Shown here piece after piece: positions 11,901 to 23,149 of a DNA stretch of 64,000 bases. This DNA comes from Antedon mediterranea (taxonomy: Eukaryota; Echinodermata; Crinoidea; Comatulida; Antedonidae), in assembly GCF_964355755.1 (NCBI RefSeq), contig NC_092679.1, positions 1,116,001 through 1,180,000 on the forward strand, read 5' to 3'. The notes beneath the pieces are model-generated. The model was given only the letters and a program-made list of their open reading frames with translations. It was not told the origin of the DNA and did not search any database. A program made the position numbers and the translations under genes. Within the stretch, counting starts at the first letter, position 1; each line of letters starts with the position of its first letter.

Positions 11901-14900
11901 GGTAATATAACTTGAATTTTACATTTCTGATATTTTTATTCAACTTTAGATTTTTATTTTCATGCTATAGCCAAAATTATCCACCGTATACCCACCATCT
12001 TTTTTCACCTTCTAGGGAGTTACCAGATATGTTATTACATTAGGTTAAACTACCTAACTACTGAAAAAAAGTCTTCCTGGTTTTTATGGCAGAATTTTGC
12101 CAAATTTTGTATTTGACCATATTAAGGGAAATTCATGTTTTTTTGTCTTGATTTCTGTTACAAATATTTGATTTATGTACAATTAACCAGATATTATATT
12201 TAAAATTCATGCCTGTACCTGAGCTTTAAAACTTCATTTAATGTAATTTTAACCCTCCATTTAAGTTTTCACTTACGCTTCCAATTCTTGTTTCATTTTT
12301 GAGAACTCTTCTTTAGTCATTGTTCCCTCACCTTCTCCTAACTTCTGAAGCTTTTCTCTGGATGCGTCAAAGTCTGGTCTAGGCGGTGCAGGTGGGATCT
12401 AGAAAATTGAATATCTCAGTGACTATCTAAAGGAATTACTTTAAATTACTAAGTTGATAAAACTAACAGCTCTCGCACACACACCCAGTGCTTTTTGTCT
12501 TGATATATAGAATGTCATATTCAGAAAGGTTTTATAAAGTAATTGGCAGTGCTTTTACTTAACTTGTCATGGTTAAGGTGCTGGAAACGATATCCATTAA
12601 ATCAGCACACATTTAAGTCTCTATTGTTTTGGTGGTAGAGCAAATCTTCTTGAATAAGGACTTTAAATTGGAGGTCCAATGTTATGATAGTAATAGACAA
12701 TTTAGAGGAAGTTTAGCAACAGTTTAAAGGTGTAATTTGATGTACCTCTAACGGACGTTAGTACTTCCTGATTACATAGAATATGGTACAATTCAATGAA
12801 AGGTTAAAATGGGGTCATACAGTGCATACCACACAGGTGCAATGATCATTATTTCAGTTCAATAGTGTGCACTAATGCACGCCATGTGACCCACAATTGT
12901 CCAATCAAATGACAGAAATGTCATCAATGAAAAGGCTTAGAATGACCAATACAATCATTTCACAAAAAAAGAAAAACAGTACTCACAATGACACCAGCAT
13001 AGTCCTCATTCTCTTCAAACATGTGATGAAGCCAAACAAACTCTTCATGTTCTCTGACCACGGAAAACTCACTTTTACTGAAATCTGGCAGTGTTGTCTA
13101 AAATAAATTATTATTACAAACTTACACAAACATCATATGAAAGCATTTATGTATGTAAAAGTAAATACAAAGTTACAAATTATGACAAAAAACAACAACT
13201 ACTGTGAAGCAATCCAAATCCCAGCAATTATTATAAAATTATTATTTAAAAATGAAATTCATTAGATGGCTTGGAAGGCTTTTTGGAATAATACGAGAGA
13301 AACATGTTTCATTGTTAAAATATTGTTTACAAGAGCATAATATTTTTTTAGTACAATCAACTATGTAGCTGGGACATATGCGGTTTTAAAATATGTCCGT
13401 TTTTTTTTAATTCAGAAAAAAAAATATTTTTATGGTGTGTTACACATTTAGCAATGCTACCAAATTAAAGGTTTTGCAGCCTTACAAATATGTTGTTAAT
13501 ATTATAAACACTAAGTTGTTCAAAGGAATACCACTGAGAATTTCTACACCAATACACTTAAGTACACACACATTACATGCTTAGTCTAAAAAGTTCTAAC
13601 AATGTAATATACAGTATAAAGTACAAGTTGGGTTAACCATACACTGTACATTTCTACTTGTAAGTTTAATATTTTACTTAAAAATAAGCAAAATGAAAAA
13701 ACAAGCTTAAATTCTAGAAAGGTCTTTCAAATATAAAACTGCTAGATAAAACACTACTGGGGTGGACAACACACAATTAAACACATTAAAAACAAAAAAA
13801 GTATGTTGTGCCACAAGATACGTAGACTATCAGTACATATTTCATAGGGAAGACATTTATTATCATACACTAGCTTTTAACTTACAAGAATTTCTAAACT
13901 ATTGGTTGTGGGTACCACCTATGAAAAAAATATACATTTTTTATGCTAACTTTGTAGACAACTTTAAATAATATAGTAGGTAATGCAGATGGATATAAAT
14001 GCTGAACTATAAAGAAAATTTGAAGAAGCACAACACGTATGTGAAATGTGTTTGGTGAAATATCTTCAGCACATAGATGCGTTAAGCTGAACCAATAGCT
14101 GGGTGATGATTACCAGAAAACATTGTTAACATGCTGCAACTTTTCAGAAGTGAAAACAACCTTTTTCTCACATATCTCAGAAAATAACAACACTACCAAG
14201 AAATTACATAAATCAAAATACACATTTCAACATAATCTTTTAAATTTTAATGAACAAACTGAACTTGAAAAATAATTGAAAGTAATCAAGGCAAAAAGGT
14301 GGTACCTTTTGACTTTTAAGGAAGTTGAACAATTAAAAAATTGTATACATACATTTTAATTTGAATGGCAACAATACACTTAAATTTCTTAAGCTCTGTC
14401 TACACTATCAGAATAGTTTGACAAAAAAAGTGTAATCATGTGCCCAAATATGATATCGATATACCAAATATGGTAGTGATATGACATCATCATGTCCATA
14501 TATGGACAAGTTTGAAGTGTAGACAGAGCTTTAGAATATGTTTTTGAAATGATTTGTTTACCTTTGTGTGAACCGTAAACTTAACTTTCTCTCGTTCGCT
14601 CAAAGCATCAGAAATATCCACAAGCAGAGATGTGTCGGCACTCAGGTCAACGGTATCGGAACGACTTGGCTAGCGAAAAAACAACATGCATTGTATTTAT
14701 TAATATTAATGTGGATATTATTACATAATTTATTTTTTTACTTACAGTAACCTTGGTTAATTTAATTTAGTTAAAGATTTAGCCTGTTTTAAAAAAAAAT
14801 ACCTAGTGGCTATCCTTATGACAACCAATAGTATGATGATCAATAATAACGCAATGTGTTCAATGTTTTGAATTTATTAAGAATTAAAAATACATAAAAA

Positions 14901-15498
14901 CATTATAATAATAAAAAAACATAAATTATTGACATTAAAAATACAGTAAACATTTAAAAAAGATTTCCCAGGAAATCGGTTTGTAACATTACTGATGCTT
15001 ATTTTTTTCTTGTCACTCAGACTCAGAAAGTCATGACTTTTTATAATTCTAATTAATAAATATTAATATTTTTATATGAATTTTGGGAAGGAGGCAATTT
15101 AATATAATGGCATAAACTGTTAAATATTAAATATCAATATATATTTTAAAATGTCATTCATTACAGCATTAGAATACTGTATGTGCTAATAGGCCGTTGT
15201 TTATGTTATACAAAGTAGTAACAAAAAGGGGCGGATACAATGGTCTAGCCGGCCTAGCTAGGTGGTACCGAATTACAGCAACAGCAGCAGGACGGGCGTT
15301 GGTGGTGTAATTTTCCGAAAAAAATGAGGCTAGGCCTAGCTAGGCCACAAGTCTTACCTTAGTTTGGTCCTCAGCGAGAAGGTTTGGGCTTTCTTCCAAT
15401 CCATCCTAAAATTTAAATATACATTAATTGCATTCAATTATTACAAATTTCAGAAAAGTGTTGTTTATCGGTTAAATTGTCAATAAACTTACCATCAT
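8940..15498 (-). CDS. SNX6: Sorting nexin of the SNX5/SNX6 type (PX-BAR)
   Basis: Retromer-associated SNX-BAR protein (ESCPE-1 type) that tubulates endosomal membrane for endosome-to-Golgi and recycling transport. Thirteen exons: 15493-15498, 15358-15405, 14562-14669, 12987-13097, 12277-12398, 11220-11343, 10982-11077, 10678-10783, 10322-10397, 10123-10162, 9860-9946, 9302-9547, 8940-8993. They join in phase to 407 aa (human SNX6 is 406). The first exon codes only Met-Met, matching the MM start of SNX6. PX-domain blocks: [57 protein letters not shown]-domain blocks: [52 protein letters not shown]. It is close to both SNX5 and SNX6, so it is probably the single pre-duplication invertebrate gene. 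It is head to head with MGME1. Confidence 0.95.
10556..10612. mobile_element. MITE family 1, fragment
   Basis: Carries only the internal gtgatgtgcccatatatgga block and a little flank. No termini remain. It lies in an SNX5/6 intron. Confidence 0.55.
11369..11533. mobile_element. MITE family 1, copy b
   Basis: Both termini are present (ctgtctacactatcaaatta and tttgatagtttagacagagc). The interior atggtagtgatatg block is duplicated. It lies in an SNX5/6 intron. Confidence 0.85.
14390..14535. mobile_element. MITE family 1, copy c
   Basis: Left terminus aagctctgtctacactatca, the full core, then a shortened right arm ending gtgtagacagagctttag. It lies in an SNX5/6 intron, just after exon 3. Confidence 0.85.
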
Positions 15499-15748
15499 GT
15501 TTGCCTGTTCGACGGTGGTTTCGCGAAGAGTACACTGTCACGTGATATTCCGGCTTAACTTATTTTACCAGAATCAAAATAAACAAAAATAACAATATTT
15601 TACCATTTCTCATAAACTATTTAGAGTAATAACACGCTTTTATTAATTTTAAAATATTATGTAGTATATTTATTGTTTAACTAACATGATAAATTTTGAA
15701 ATTTTATATTTTTCTAGAATACAAATTGTAGATTATCCGGCAAGTACA
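15499..15748. promoter_or_regulatory. Compact bidirectional promoter, SNX5/6 - MGME1
   Basis: About 250 bp separates the SNX5/6 start codon (15498, minus) from the first ATG in the MGME1 leader exon (15749, plus). A CACGTG E-box lies in tcacgtgat near 15538-15545. Divergent transcription from here is required by the gene models; the binding-site role is inference. Confidence 0.6.
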
Positions 15749-16318
15749 ATGTTTACAAAATCGAGGTCAGCCGGTGTTTACCGTGTCACATCACTCACGT
15801 ACACACACCCGGCCCTCACACACGCGGTAAGTATAAACAACAACATGCATAGAGCTCATTACGTATTATTAATATGTAATCAGAGACTGTTTTGGTTATT
15901 TATCATCAGTATCCTTCGAAACCATAGGATAGAACATGCACAGGGTGTCAGGATGGGCCAGGGATTTTAATTCTAATAAATTAATTTATTTTATTAAGCA
16001 CACGTGAATGATGAATGGAGTTTAACTTTAACAGTATATTATCGTGGCCATTTATCTGGCACATCATAATTAACGTACCTAACCTGGTGAATGATGATGA
16101 TGTCGCTAAATGTCCAATGCCAAAACAAAAGGACGAAAATGACATGCTTTACTTTTGTTATAACCAGCATTATTAATATGAATAATTATGATATGTGTTT
16201 TGTTTCATTTATAATATTTGATTGCCAAACATTATTTTATATATTTTAATAAATATTGATATATTAATAATATTGATTGATTGAACAGATATATAGCATT
16301 GCGAGGAATCGAGCTTGA
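15749..16318 (+). other. Upstream ORF in the MGME1 leader, split by an intron
   Basis: ATG at 15749 opens 26 codons to a good donor (gtaagt at 15827). Joined to the acceptor at 16288/16289, the frame continues nine more codons and stops at 16316-16318, which is 11 nt before the MGME1 ATG. It shows no similarity I recognise. It is more likely a translational-control uORF than a protein gene. Confidence 0.5.
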
Positions 16319-16329
16319 TATTCATCAAC

Positions 16330-18442
16330 ATGGCTTCATCTGTGCAACTATACAGTAACCACGTGCGCAGTTGTCTTCTACTTCGGTCTCAGATTAGAGC
16401 TTCTTCAAGCAGCAGAACTGTATTGCAACCTCGTCATAATAAGGAAAGAAAGAAACCAACAACCTCTCAGAATGCATCTGATTTAAAAGAAAACTTCCAG
16501 TTCCACAATCTATCTGATTTTCATACCAGCAAAGACGATGGCGTTGATGCGGATGGTTTAGCAGTCAGTAGACATGGAAACTCAATCTTTTTTCCTTTAG
16601 TAAAAAAAGACAAACAAGATTTCACAAAGTGTGTCCAAAAGTCAGGTATAAATAGAATTATACCATACATACACCATTTATATTGCACCTTATCAAGAAA
16701 TGTCAAGGTGCATTACAGATAAACTAAAACTGAATATTATGTTATGAATTTGAAACCACTGTTATTTGCCAAATAAGGTTTTTTAAAATAATTTGATAAA
16801 TGCTTTCAATTTTTTTTTAACTTTCAGATTCCGCTTCAGCAAGTGTTTCAAAAGTTCTCAAAGAGACGATGCCACCAGAGAGGTTGTTGATTCTAAAACG
16901 ATGGGAAAATAAAATGATTAAAGAATTAGGAATTGAAGGTTTTGAGTCTTATAAAAAGGGTTAGTTCTTGCGGTTTAATTCCAAATATGGTACAAGAATC
17001 AAAATCTAGGATAGCGCTCCTGTAACCTTGCACGATGACAGCATAATATTGTCTTTGATAACAAAATTTCACTGCCATGTTAGTCTAAGTTCTAGACAGA
17101 GTTTTGAATTAATTAGTAAAAAGATAATTGGCAAATATGGCGTTTCATACGTATATTACTTGAACTTAGTTTTCAGACAAAAATTGTAACCAACATAAAA
17201 AGACAATAACTACTGAGGCATGTCATGTATATGTCAACAATTTAATTTTATGTAATTTTAAATGTTAATTTTCTGGATTTTAAATCTGCCTAGCACCTCA
17301 TGATTAAAAAAGGTTTTGTATCTCGTTCATGATTAAAACAGTTTAAAAATCTTGATTAATGAATTTTTTTATGCAAGAAATATTCGAGACAGGAAGTACT
17401 TTTCACCAGTATTTACAAGATTATCTTATCTCTGGCAAATCACCCGATGATATTCCAGAGAGTCTGCTGGGCTACTGGACAAGTATTAAATCGGTCATTC
17501 CACATGTCAGTGACATCGGGCTAAATGAAGAACCTGTCAGACATCCTTATCTTAACTACCATGGCATTGTCGACTGTGTTGCATCCTTCAGGTACATGTT
17601 TTTCTTTAAATTGAATTACTGTTCCTTAAAATATATTTTGAATTTAAAAATTAAAAATAAATTCACTTTAATTGTTGCAATAGGAATCACCTGTGCGTTA
17701 TTGAATGGAAAACATCTAGGAAGAGAAAGAGCAGTTTAAAGCAGACCTATGACTACCCTCTGCAGACAGCAGCCTACGCTGGTGCTATCAACTTCACAAA
17801 GGAAACACAACATCAGGTAGTTCTGCAACTTGTTTTGGCACACATGGCGTGTCATAATTATACTTGAGCTGGAATCACCAAAATTCTTTACTGGTCATGA
17901 AGAGATAATAACTTAAAGCAAGTCAACACCCACTGGTATTATGGCGTTGAAATATCCTAAACCCTGTCTACACTATAAAACTTTATGTGACAACAAAAAT
18001 GTGATGTGCCCATACATATATACTGGTACTGGTTCAAATAACCGTCTCACAGAGACATCTGGTAGCCATTGACTTAAAGTTGGCATTTGGATTCGTTACT
18101 TTTAAATGTACAGTATGAGAGTGACTACTACCAAATTGCACAGTCACAAAACAACTTATAAAACAGTTCATATGAACATGTCATATCACTACCATATTTG
18201 GGTACCACACTTTTTTTGTTTGATAGTGTAGGCAGAGCTAAAAATACCATTTTATATCCAAATTTGAATCTGAACCATTTTTTTTTCAGATAAACAATAT
18301 TGCCATTGTTATAGCATATGAGAATGGTGACCAATCAGATGTTCATTTCTTAAATAGAGACTTGACCAATTTATACTGGACACAGTGGTTGCAACGGTTG
18401 CAAGAGTATAAACAGTCACTTAAAACTGTGTCAGAGGAATAA
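16330..18442 (+). CDS. MGME1: MGME1, mitochondrial genome maintenance exonuclease 1
   Basis: RecB-type PD-(D/E)XK single-strand DNA exonuclease that trims 5' flaps and linear mtDNA in mitochondria. Coding exons: 16330-16645, 16828-16959, 17378-17591, 17684-17816, 18290-18442. They join in phase to 315 aa (human 344). The N-terminus is Arg/Ser-rich without acidic residues, as expected of a mitochondrial presequence. Landmarks: FFPLVKKDKQDF, PPERLLILKRWENKMIKELG, YHGIVDCVASFR with catalytic Asp near residue 215, CVIEWKTS with Glu228 and Lys230 (the D...ExK motif), and PLQTAAYAGAIN carrying the RecB-family Gln. A noncoding first exon ending at 15826 holds a uORF. A polyadenylation signal lies at 18511-18516. 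It is head to head with SNX5/6 and tail to tail with the next gene. Confidence 0.95.
17962..18241. mobile_element. MITE family 1, copy d, with internal insert
   Basis: Left arm ctgtctacactataaaactt near 17967 and right arm tttgatagtgtaggcagagc near 18220 are separated by about 150 bp of foreign sequence (roughly 18020-18165). The right end lies about 50 nt from the acceptor of the last MGME1 exon. Confidence 0.75.
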
Positions 18443-18945
18443 GACTAAAAATATTCTACAAGGCGATTCAATGCTTTAAAACAGTATTATTACTTCATTG
18501 TAAAATTGTTAATAAAATATATACAAATCATCTTTAGTGCTTCCGCTAAATTTAATTCATAGTGAAATTATTTCAAGTTTATTTATAAGCTACATTGGTT
18601 TGCGAATATGGTAGGCATTGAATACTAAAATAATGTATTAATAAAAAAAGCACGAGAAAAATAAAAATTTTGAATTGCAGAAAAATAAGTGCAATTTTTT
18701 ATTAAAAATTAAATTAAAAAAACCTTGTTATTGATACTACCTCATACTTTGGTTAAAAACAGTCATTGCATTTTTTAAAACATGGATCACAACAGCTATG
18801 TATCCTGTAATGCTAACAGTAGCCTGAATGTTTTGATGATTTTAGTCTTCTGTCTGTCATCACCATAAGTTTCTTTATTTGGTTGGACAAAAGCGTCTCT
18901 TCCTTTTCAATGACATCGCTGATACCATTCTGTACTAGATCACGT
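18443..18945. other. Convergent 3' intergenic region
   Basis: Holds the MGME1 3' UTR (AATAAA at 18511-18516) and the 3' UTR of the next minus-strand gene (AATAAA on the minus strand at 18874-18879). I see no other features. Confidence 0.6.
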
Positions 18946-21218
18946 TTAACAGTCTCCATCGACCATGGCTTTTGCAAGATTAACAATTTCCAGTAACTGC
19001 GAGCTTACAGACGTCTCGATGTTGCTGCCAACTTCAATTTGAACATCTTCTACTACATGAGTATTACATTCAGCCAGTTGTAATTTTTCCAACACCGCAG
19101 ATGCAGTGACACTAACAGGTACAGGTTTGATGGCAGTATCACCATCAGATTGTGTTTCTATCAATGTATTATTCTCTTGCGTGGTAAGTGATGTCGTGTT
19201 TAGTTCTGATGCTTCTCCTTGCTTGGAACTTTCTAAACTAAGTTTCTCGCTTGGATTATTGGATGAGCTGCTTTCGCTGTTATCAGTAGCACTTGTTACA
19301 CATCTAGTAGTACTAGCAACAGTATCTAAACACCTCAGCGGTAAACCTGGAAATTGAGGGCGCTGTGGGACTTTAAAGAGTTTCTTACGATTCTGTTTAA
19401 TTTTGATTCCTATCAAATTTCCTGTAACTGGGTCAAACTTTGGCCGATTATTTTCTATATCACCATGACTTTTCCACGTTCTTTTACAAACTTCCTTCAA
19501 ATCGTCATTTTCCTCAATCTTTCGCTTGACTCCTTGATTCATAACATTTTCTTCCTGGCTGACTAACTCCCTGGGTTGTTCATTTTCTTCATGATTAACT
19601 AACTCCCTAGGTTGTTCATCAGATTGTTCACTAATCAAGCTCATGTTTTCCCCACTCTCATCACAATCGTTCTCCTCATTTTCAGGCTTGTACTTAAGTA
19701 TACACTCGTTCTCCAGAGGAAATCTAAAATTTGAAACAGCAAATGCAACCGAGCATTCTTTCAAAAGATTATCCAGTGACTTGTCCATGTGGTTCAACAA
19801 CATATTCTGCGTGACAGACTCGTCCAATAGATGGTACAACTGCTCCAGCTTATGTTGTACGGATATTAATTTGGATTTTTTAATTTCTTCTGCTGCCACA
19901 GGTCCATCTTTCCGAGCTAATTGAGCCGACGGCCTTATCTTTTTCCAGGTAGATAAATGTTTATCATTATCTGCATGAAAATCTTTTGCAATTTTTCGTA
20001 GTCTCCTTCTGTTGAGGTCCCTTACTACAACTTTGTAAATAGGGTATATCGATGTTGCCTCGCCGTGGAGCATAGCATGTACATCTTCAACGGATGAGTT
20101 CAACGCAAATTGACCGTATAACTCCTGCTTGAGTACATTTGGAACTGTTTGATGTAGGGTGTCTTCTAAACTAACAGAATGGCTATGAAACTTATAGAAA
20201 ATCACATCAACTCTTCCAGAATCCGACATTTTGGCAATCATCTTAGACGGACAATTTATTCCAAATTTTTTAGTCAGTTTTGCTTTACGTAATGTCGTTT
20301 TTGTTTTGGAATCTAAGTCTCCCTCGAGTCCTGGTTTTGGTTGACCATCTCGGTAGCAGTAGTAAACAAAACGTCTGTCTTGTTTATTTCTACGGGTGTA
20401 ATAAACGTAGTTGTCCAACTCTAAATGATCTTTCCAAATTTGGAACTCTTGAAATGAATTAAACTCTTGTAACAATATGTGGTCTTTGTCTACTGCATGT
20501 TCCAATGACATGTGATTGACGCAATCTTGCTGAGTATCAAATGATTTAGAGCACTCTTCAAAAAACAGACACTTGTGTTTACATTTTATCTTCTTCTTCC
20601 CATCTTTTGTGGATTCCTGCTCATCTACTTCAACAAATTCTACATTCTCATTCTGTAAAATAAACAAAATATCCGACATCAGGTGCTCCAAGCATAATAA
20701 CATGCTGATATGCATTATTCACCTAAAAAGCGCCTAGTAAGTTACAGAGCCTAACAAAATGACAAATGTATACATTATTTGGATTGGATTTGGATTTTTG
20801 AATATCCAAACAATTAGGAGGAATTATCATTGCATTGCAGGGGGGTGCATGCAGTGTGTCATATTGGGTAATCCCAATCCAGCAGCTACCTCAAACTTGT
20901 CATGCGTGACCTTATTAGTGGGAGGCAGCGGGAGCCTGGAGTCTTACCAACTGAATTGCCTTTGCAGCTTCTCCAAATCCCTGTAGTATCGCAGTTGCAA
21001 CTGTTGTTTCCTGTCAAGAACAAAACAAAAACAAATTCAATGGCACTTAGTTAAAGTTTGCTATTTAACAAGCTTTCAGCAGACTAATTTTATGCACACA
21101 TTAAAAACAAAGTAGACATGTTTGGCGATTGCCTGTATTAACTCACCACAGTTTCATTACGGATTGCTGGGAAGCTGTCTTCATATATCACAATCGTTGT
21201 TTGTTCTTCTTCAGTCAT
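18946..21218 (-). CDS. C2H2 plus FAR1/FLYWCH-like domain protein, unnamed
   Basis: Three exons: 21147-21218 (starts MTEEEQTTIVIYEDSFPAIR), 20948-21010, and a long last exon 18946-20652; together 613 aa. Near residues 65-90 there is a C2H2 finger (C-x5-C ... H-x4-H around FFEECSKSFDTQQDCVNH). This is followed by a FAR1-like segment with the pattern F-QEFQIWKDHLEL-NYVYY and RRFVYYCYRDG, then NCPSKMIAKMSDSGRVDV and FHSHSV. That is the DNA-binding module found at the N-terminus of MULE/SWIM-type transposase proteins in many invertebrates. No transposase core or SWIM motif follows. Instead there is a charged, Ser/Glu-rich C-terminal half. It is probably a domesticated, nuclear DNA-binding protein. 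Polyadenylation signal at 18874-18879. A possible noncoding first exon ends near 24291. Confidence 0.7.
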
Positions 21219-21304
21219 TGCTGCTGGCTGGACACAATTTTAAAAAATGTTATGAGAAATTTATCCTGTATGAATGAATATTAATAGGCATGGCAACAAA
21301 ATAT

Positions 21305-21356
21305 CAATTCAATTCAATTCAATTCAATTCAATTCAATTCAATTCAATTCAATTCA
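21305..21356. repeat. (CAATT)n tail of the LINE
   Basis: Ten pentanucleotide repeats sit exactly at the 3' end, in minus orientation, of the LINE described next. LINEs of the CR1/L2 group commonly end in short tandem repeats rather than poly(A). Confidence 0.85.
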
Positions 21357-21583
21357 ATAATACATTTATTTAAGATGGTCACAATATATAACAAACAATA
21401 TTACAATAAACAATCATAAACAATTAATATAAGACCATCTTAGGGATCAAAATTAGAAGTAGAACTTGTCTCACATTGACCCCTAAAATAATAATAATAA
21501 TTCAAACAAAAATAAGAACGGTACCGTATAAATATACAAATACAACGCATACAATTAAATAAATTATACAGTGCGCAACATAT

Positions 21584-21850
21584 TTAGTAGGTTTGGTAAC
21601 AAGATAAATAAAGGATTTTTATATGCTTTCTAAATGAATTTACAGTATATAAATGATTGATGGCAGTTGAATCTAGATTATTCCAATACGTTGGTCCTAA
21701 ATAAGTAATAAAAAACTGGCTTTTTCTAAGTTTAACAAATGGAACATACAATTTATGTGGATTTCTTATGTTATAGGTATGATCTAATAAACGATTTGAA
21801 AATAACATTGAAACAGACTTTGGTAGTAAACCAGTAACATATTCAAACAT
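21584..21850 (-). pseudogene. LINE ORF2 C-terminal fragment
   Basis: Encodes the stereotyped end of a LINE ORF2: RNPHKLYVPFVKLRKSQFFI followed by YLGPTYWNNL, as in the R-N-LY-P ... G-WN-LP C-termini of CR1/Jockey-group elements. It starts only about 45 bp after the endonuclease ORF stops, so about 500 codons of reverse transcriptase are absent. Confidence 0.75.
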
Positions 21851-21895
21851 AAAAGAAGTAACTTGAAGTTTATGAAGGTCATATATTTTTAAAAT

Positions 21896-22777
21896 TTATA
21901 TATATATTATTATTCCGGATGTTATTTCAAGATTTATGTGATTTGTATAAAAATGATCAATAAGAGTCGCACTATTTGTTGTAATTCTGGTTGGTTTCGA
22001 AATAGTAGGAAAAAAAGAATTTAATAAAATAGTATTTAGATAATTATTTATATGATTATGGTTATGAAATTTAATAAGGTCAATATTAAAATCTCCCATT
22101 ATATTACAATATTTATTTTCAGAATTTACTTTAGTTAGTAGGTCATTTATTATTGTAGAGAAGGTATCAATATTGGAATCCGGTGGTCTATAGATAATGC
22201 CAATAATAGAATTTTTCTTATTTTTATGAATGATTTCTATAAATAGTGAGTCACATATTTCTTTTGGCAATATTAAGTCATTTCTGATATTATAATTAAT
22301 ATGGTTTTTAACAAACAAGCCAACACCACCTCCTGTTTTATTGCCAATGCGATCACTAGATAAAAAAGTATAATTATGAAGAAATGGATGCATTTTGCTT
22401 TCATTCAACCAGGTTTCAGAAAGGCCAATTATGCTGAATTTTAAGTTAATAGAGTGTACGAGTTCGTTAAGTTTATCAAATTTATTAGATACACTTCTGA
22501 TGTTAAGATGTAATAGAGATAGGTGATTACTATCTGGTAATTTGCCAGTAAAATTATTAAATATATTGATATCATGATATTTGCAATTATCAAGCGTGGA
22601 TGACCTTAAATTAAGATGATCTATTAACATGTTGGATTGTTGGTCGAATTTTAGGTCGTTATCTATCAGAGGATTAAAATCAGCATTATTTATTTCTGGA
22701 GGTATATCTGATGCATGTAATTCATCAGAATAATCTATATCGTGGAATGGAAGTTGAGAAAAAGTTGTATACATCAT
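21896..22777 (-). pseudogene. LINE ORF2 apurinic-type endonuclease domain (RT missing)
   Basis: 293 codons beginning at ATG 22777. APE-type endonuclease motifs are in order: LHLNIRS, IIGLSETWLN (catalytic Glu), SSDRIGNKTGGGVGLFVKN, IGIIYRPPDSN, NIMGDFNIDL (Asp-x-Asn) and LIDHFYTN (Asp-His). The domain nicks target DNA in an intact element. The frame ends in ITSGIIIYI without running into a reverse transcriptase. Confidence 0.85.
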
Positions 22778-23149
22778 ATTAATTGTACAGTATCATAAAT
22801 ATAAATGTAATGACGTGCATATAAATTTATAGTTGCGCTTTTATAAAACCGACATGTCGAGAAAAATAAAATAATAGGTAATATTAACATTAAAATAATA
22901 AATATAATAATTATAATAATGACATTATATATTATTAATAACAATTTGACAATATAATCTTGCATAATTCTTATACATTTCTATCTACCTAGCTCCTTAG
23001 TAGATTTATAACACAAATTTTCATCTTTCTTAATACTAGCTCTTAATTTTCTTGTGATATAATAATATTAATATTAATTTAAAATTAAAGAATAAGCATC
23101 AATTGAATCAATATCACCTTTTAATGTTTATTTTGTTGTTATTGTTTAA

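Noticed and set aside
15749-15970. Start of MGME1 at the upstream ATG
   Set aside because: The frame ends at a stop after splicing, before the MGME1 frame opens, so it is a uORF rather than an N-terminal extension.
18128-18334. Minus-strand ORF opposite MGME1 intron/exon 5
   Set aside because: Shadow of the MGME1 exon and an inserted MITE.
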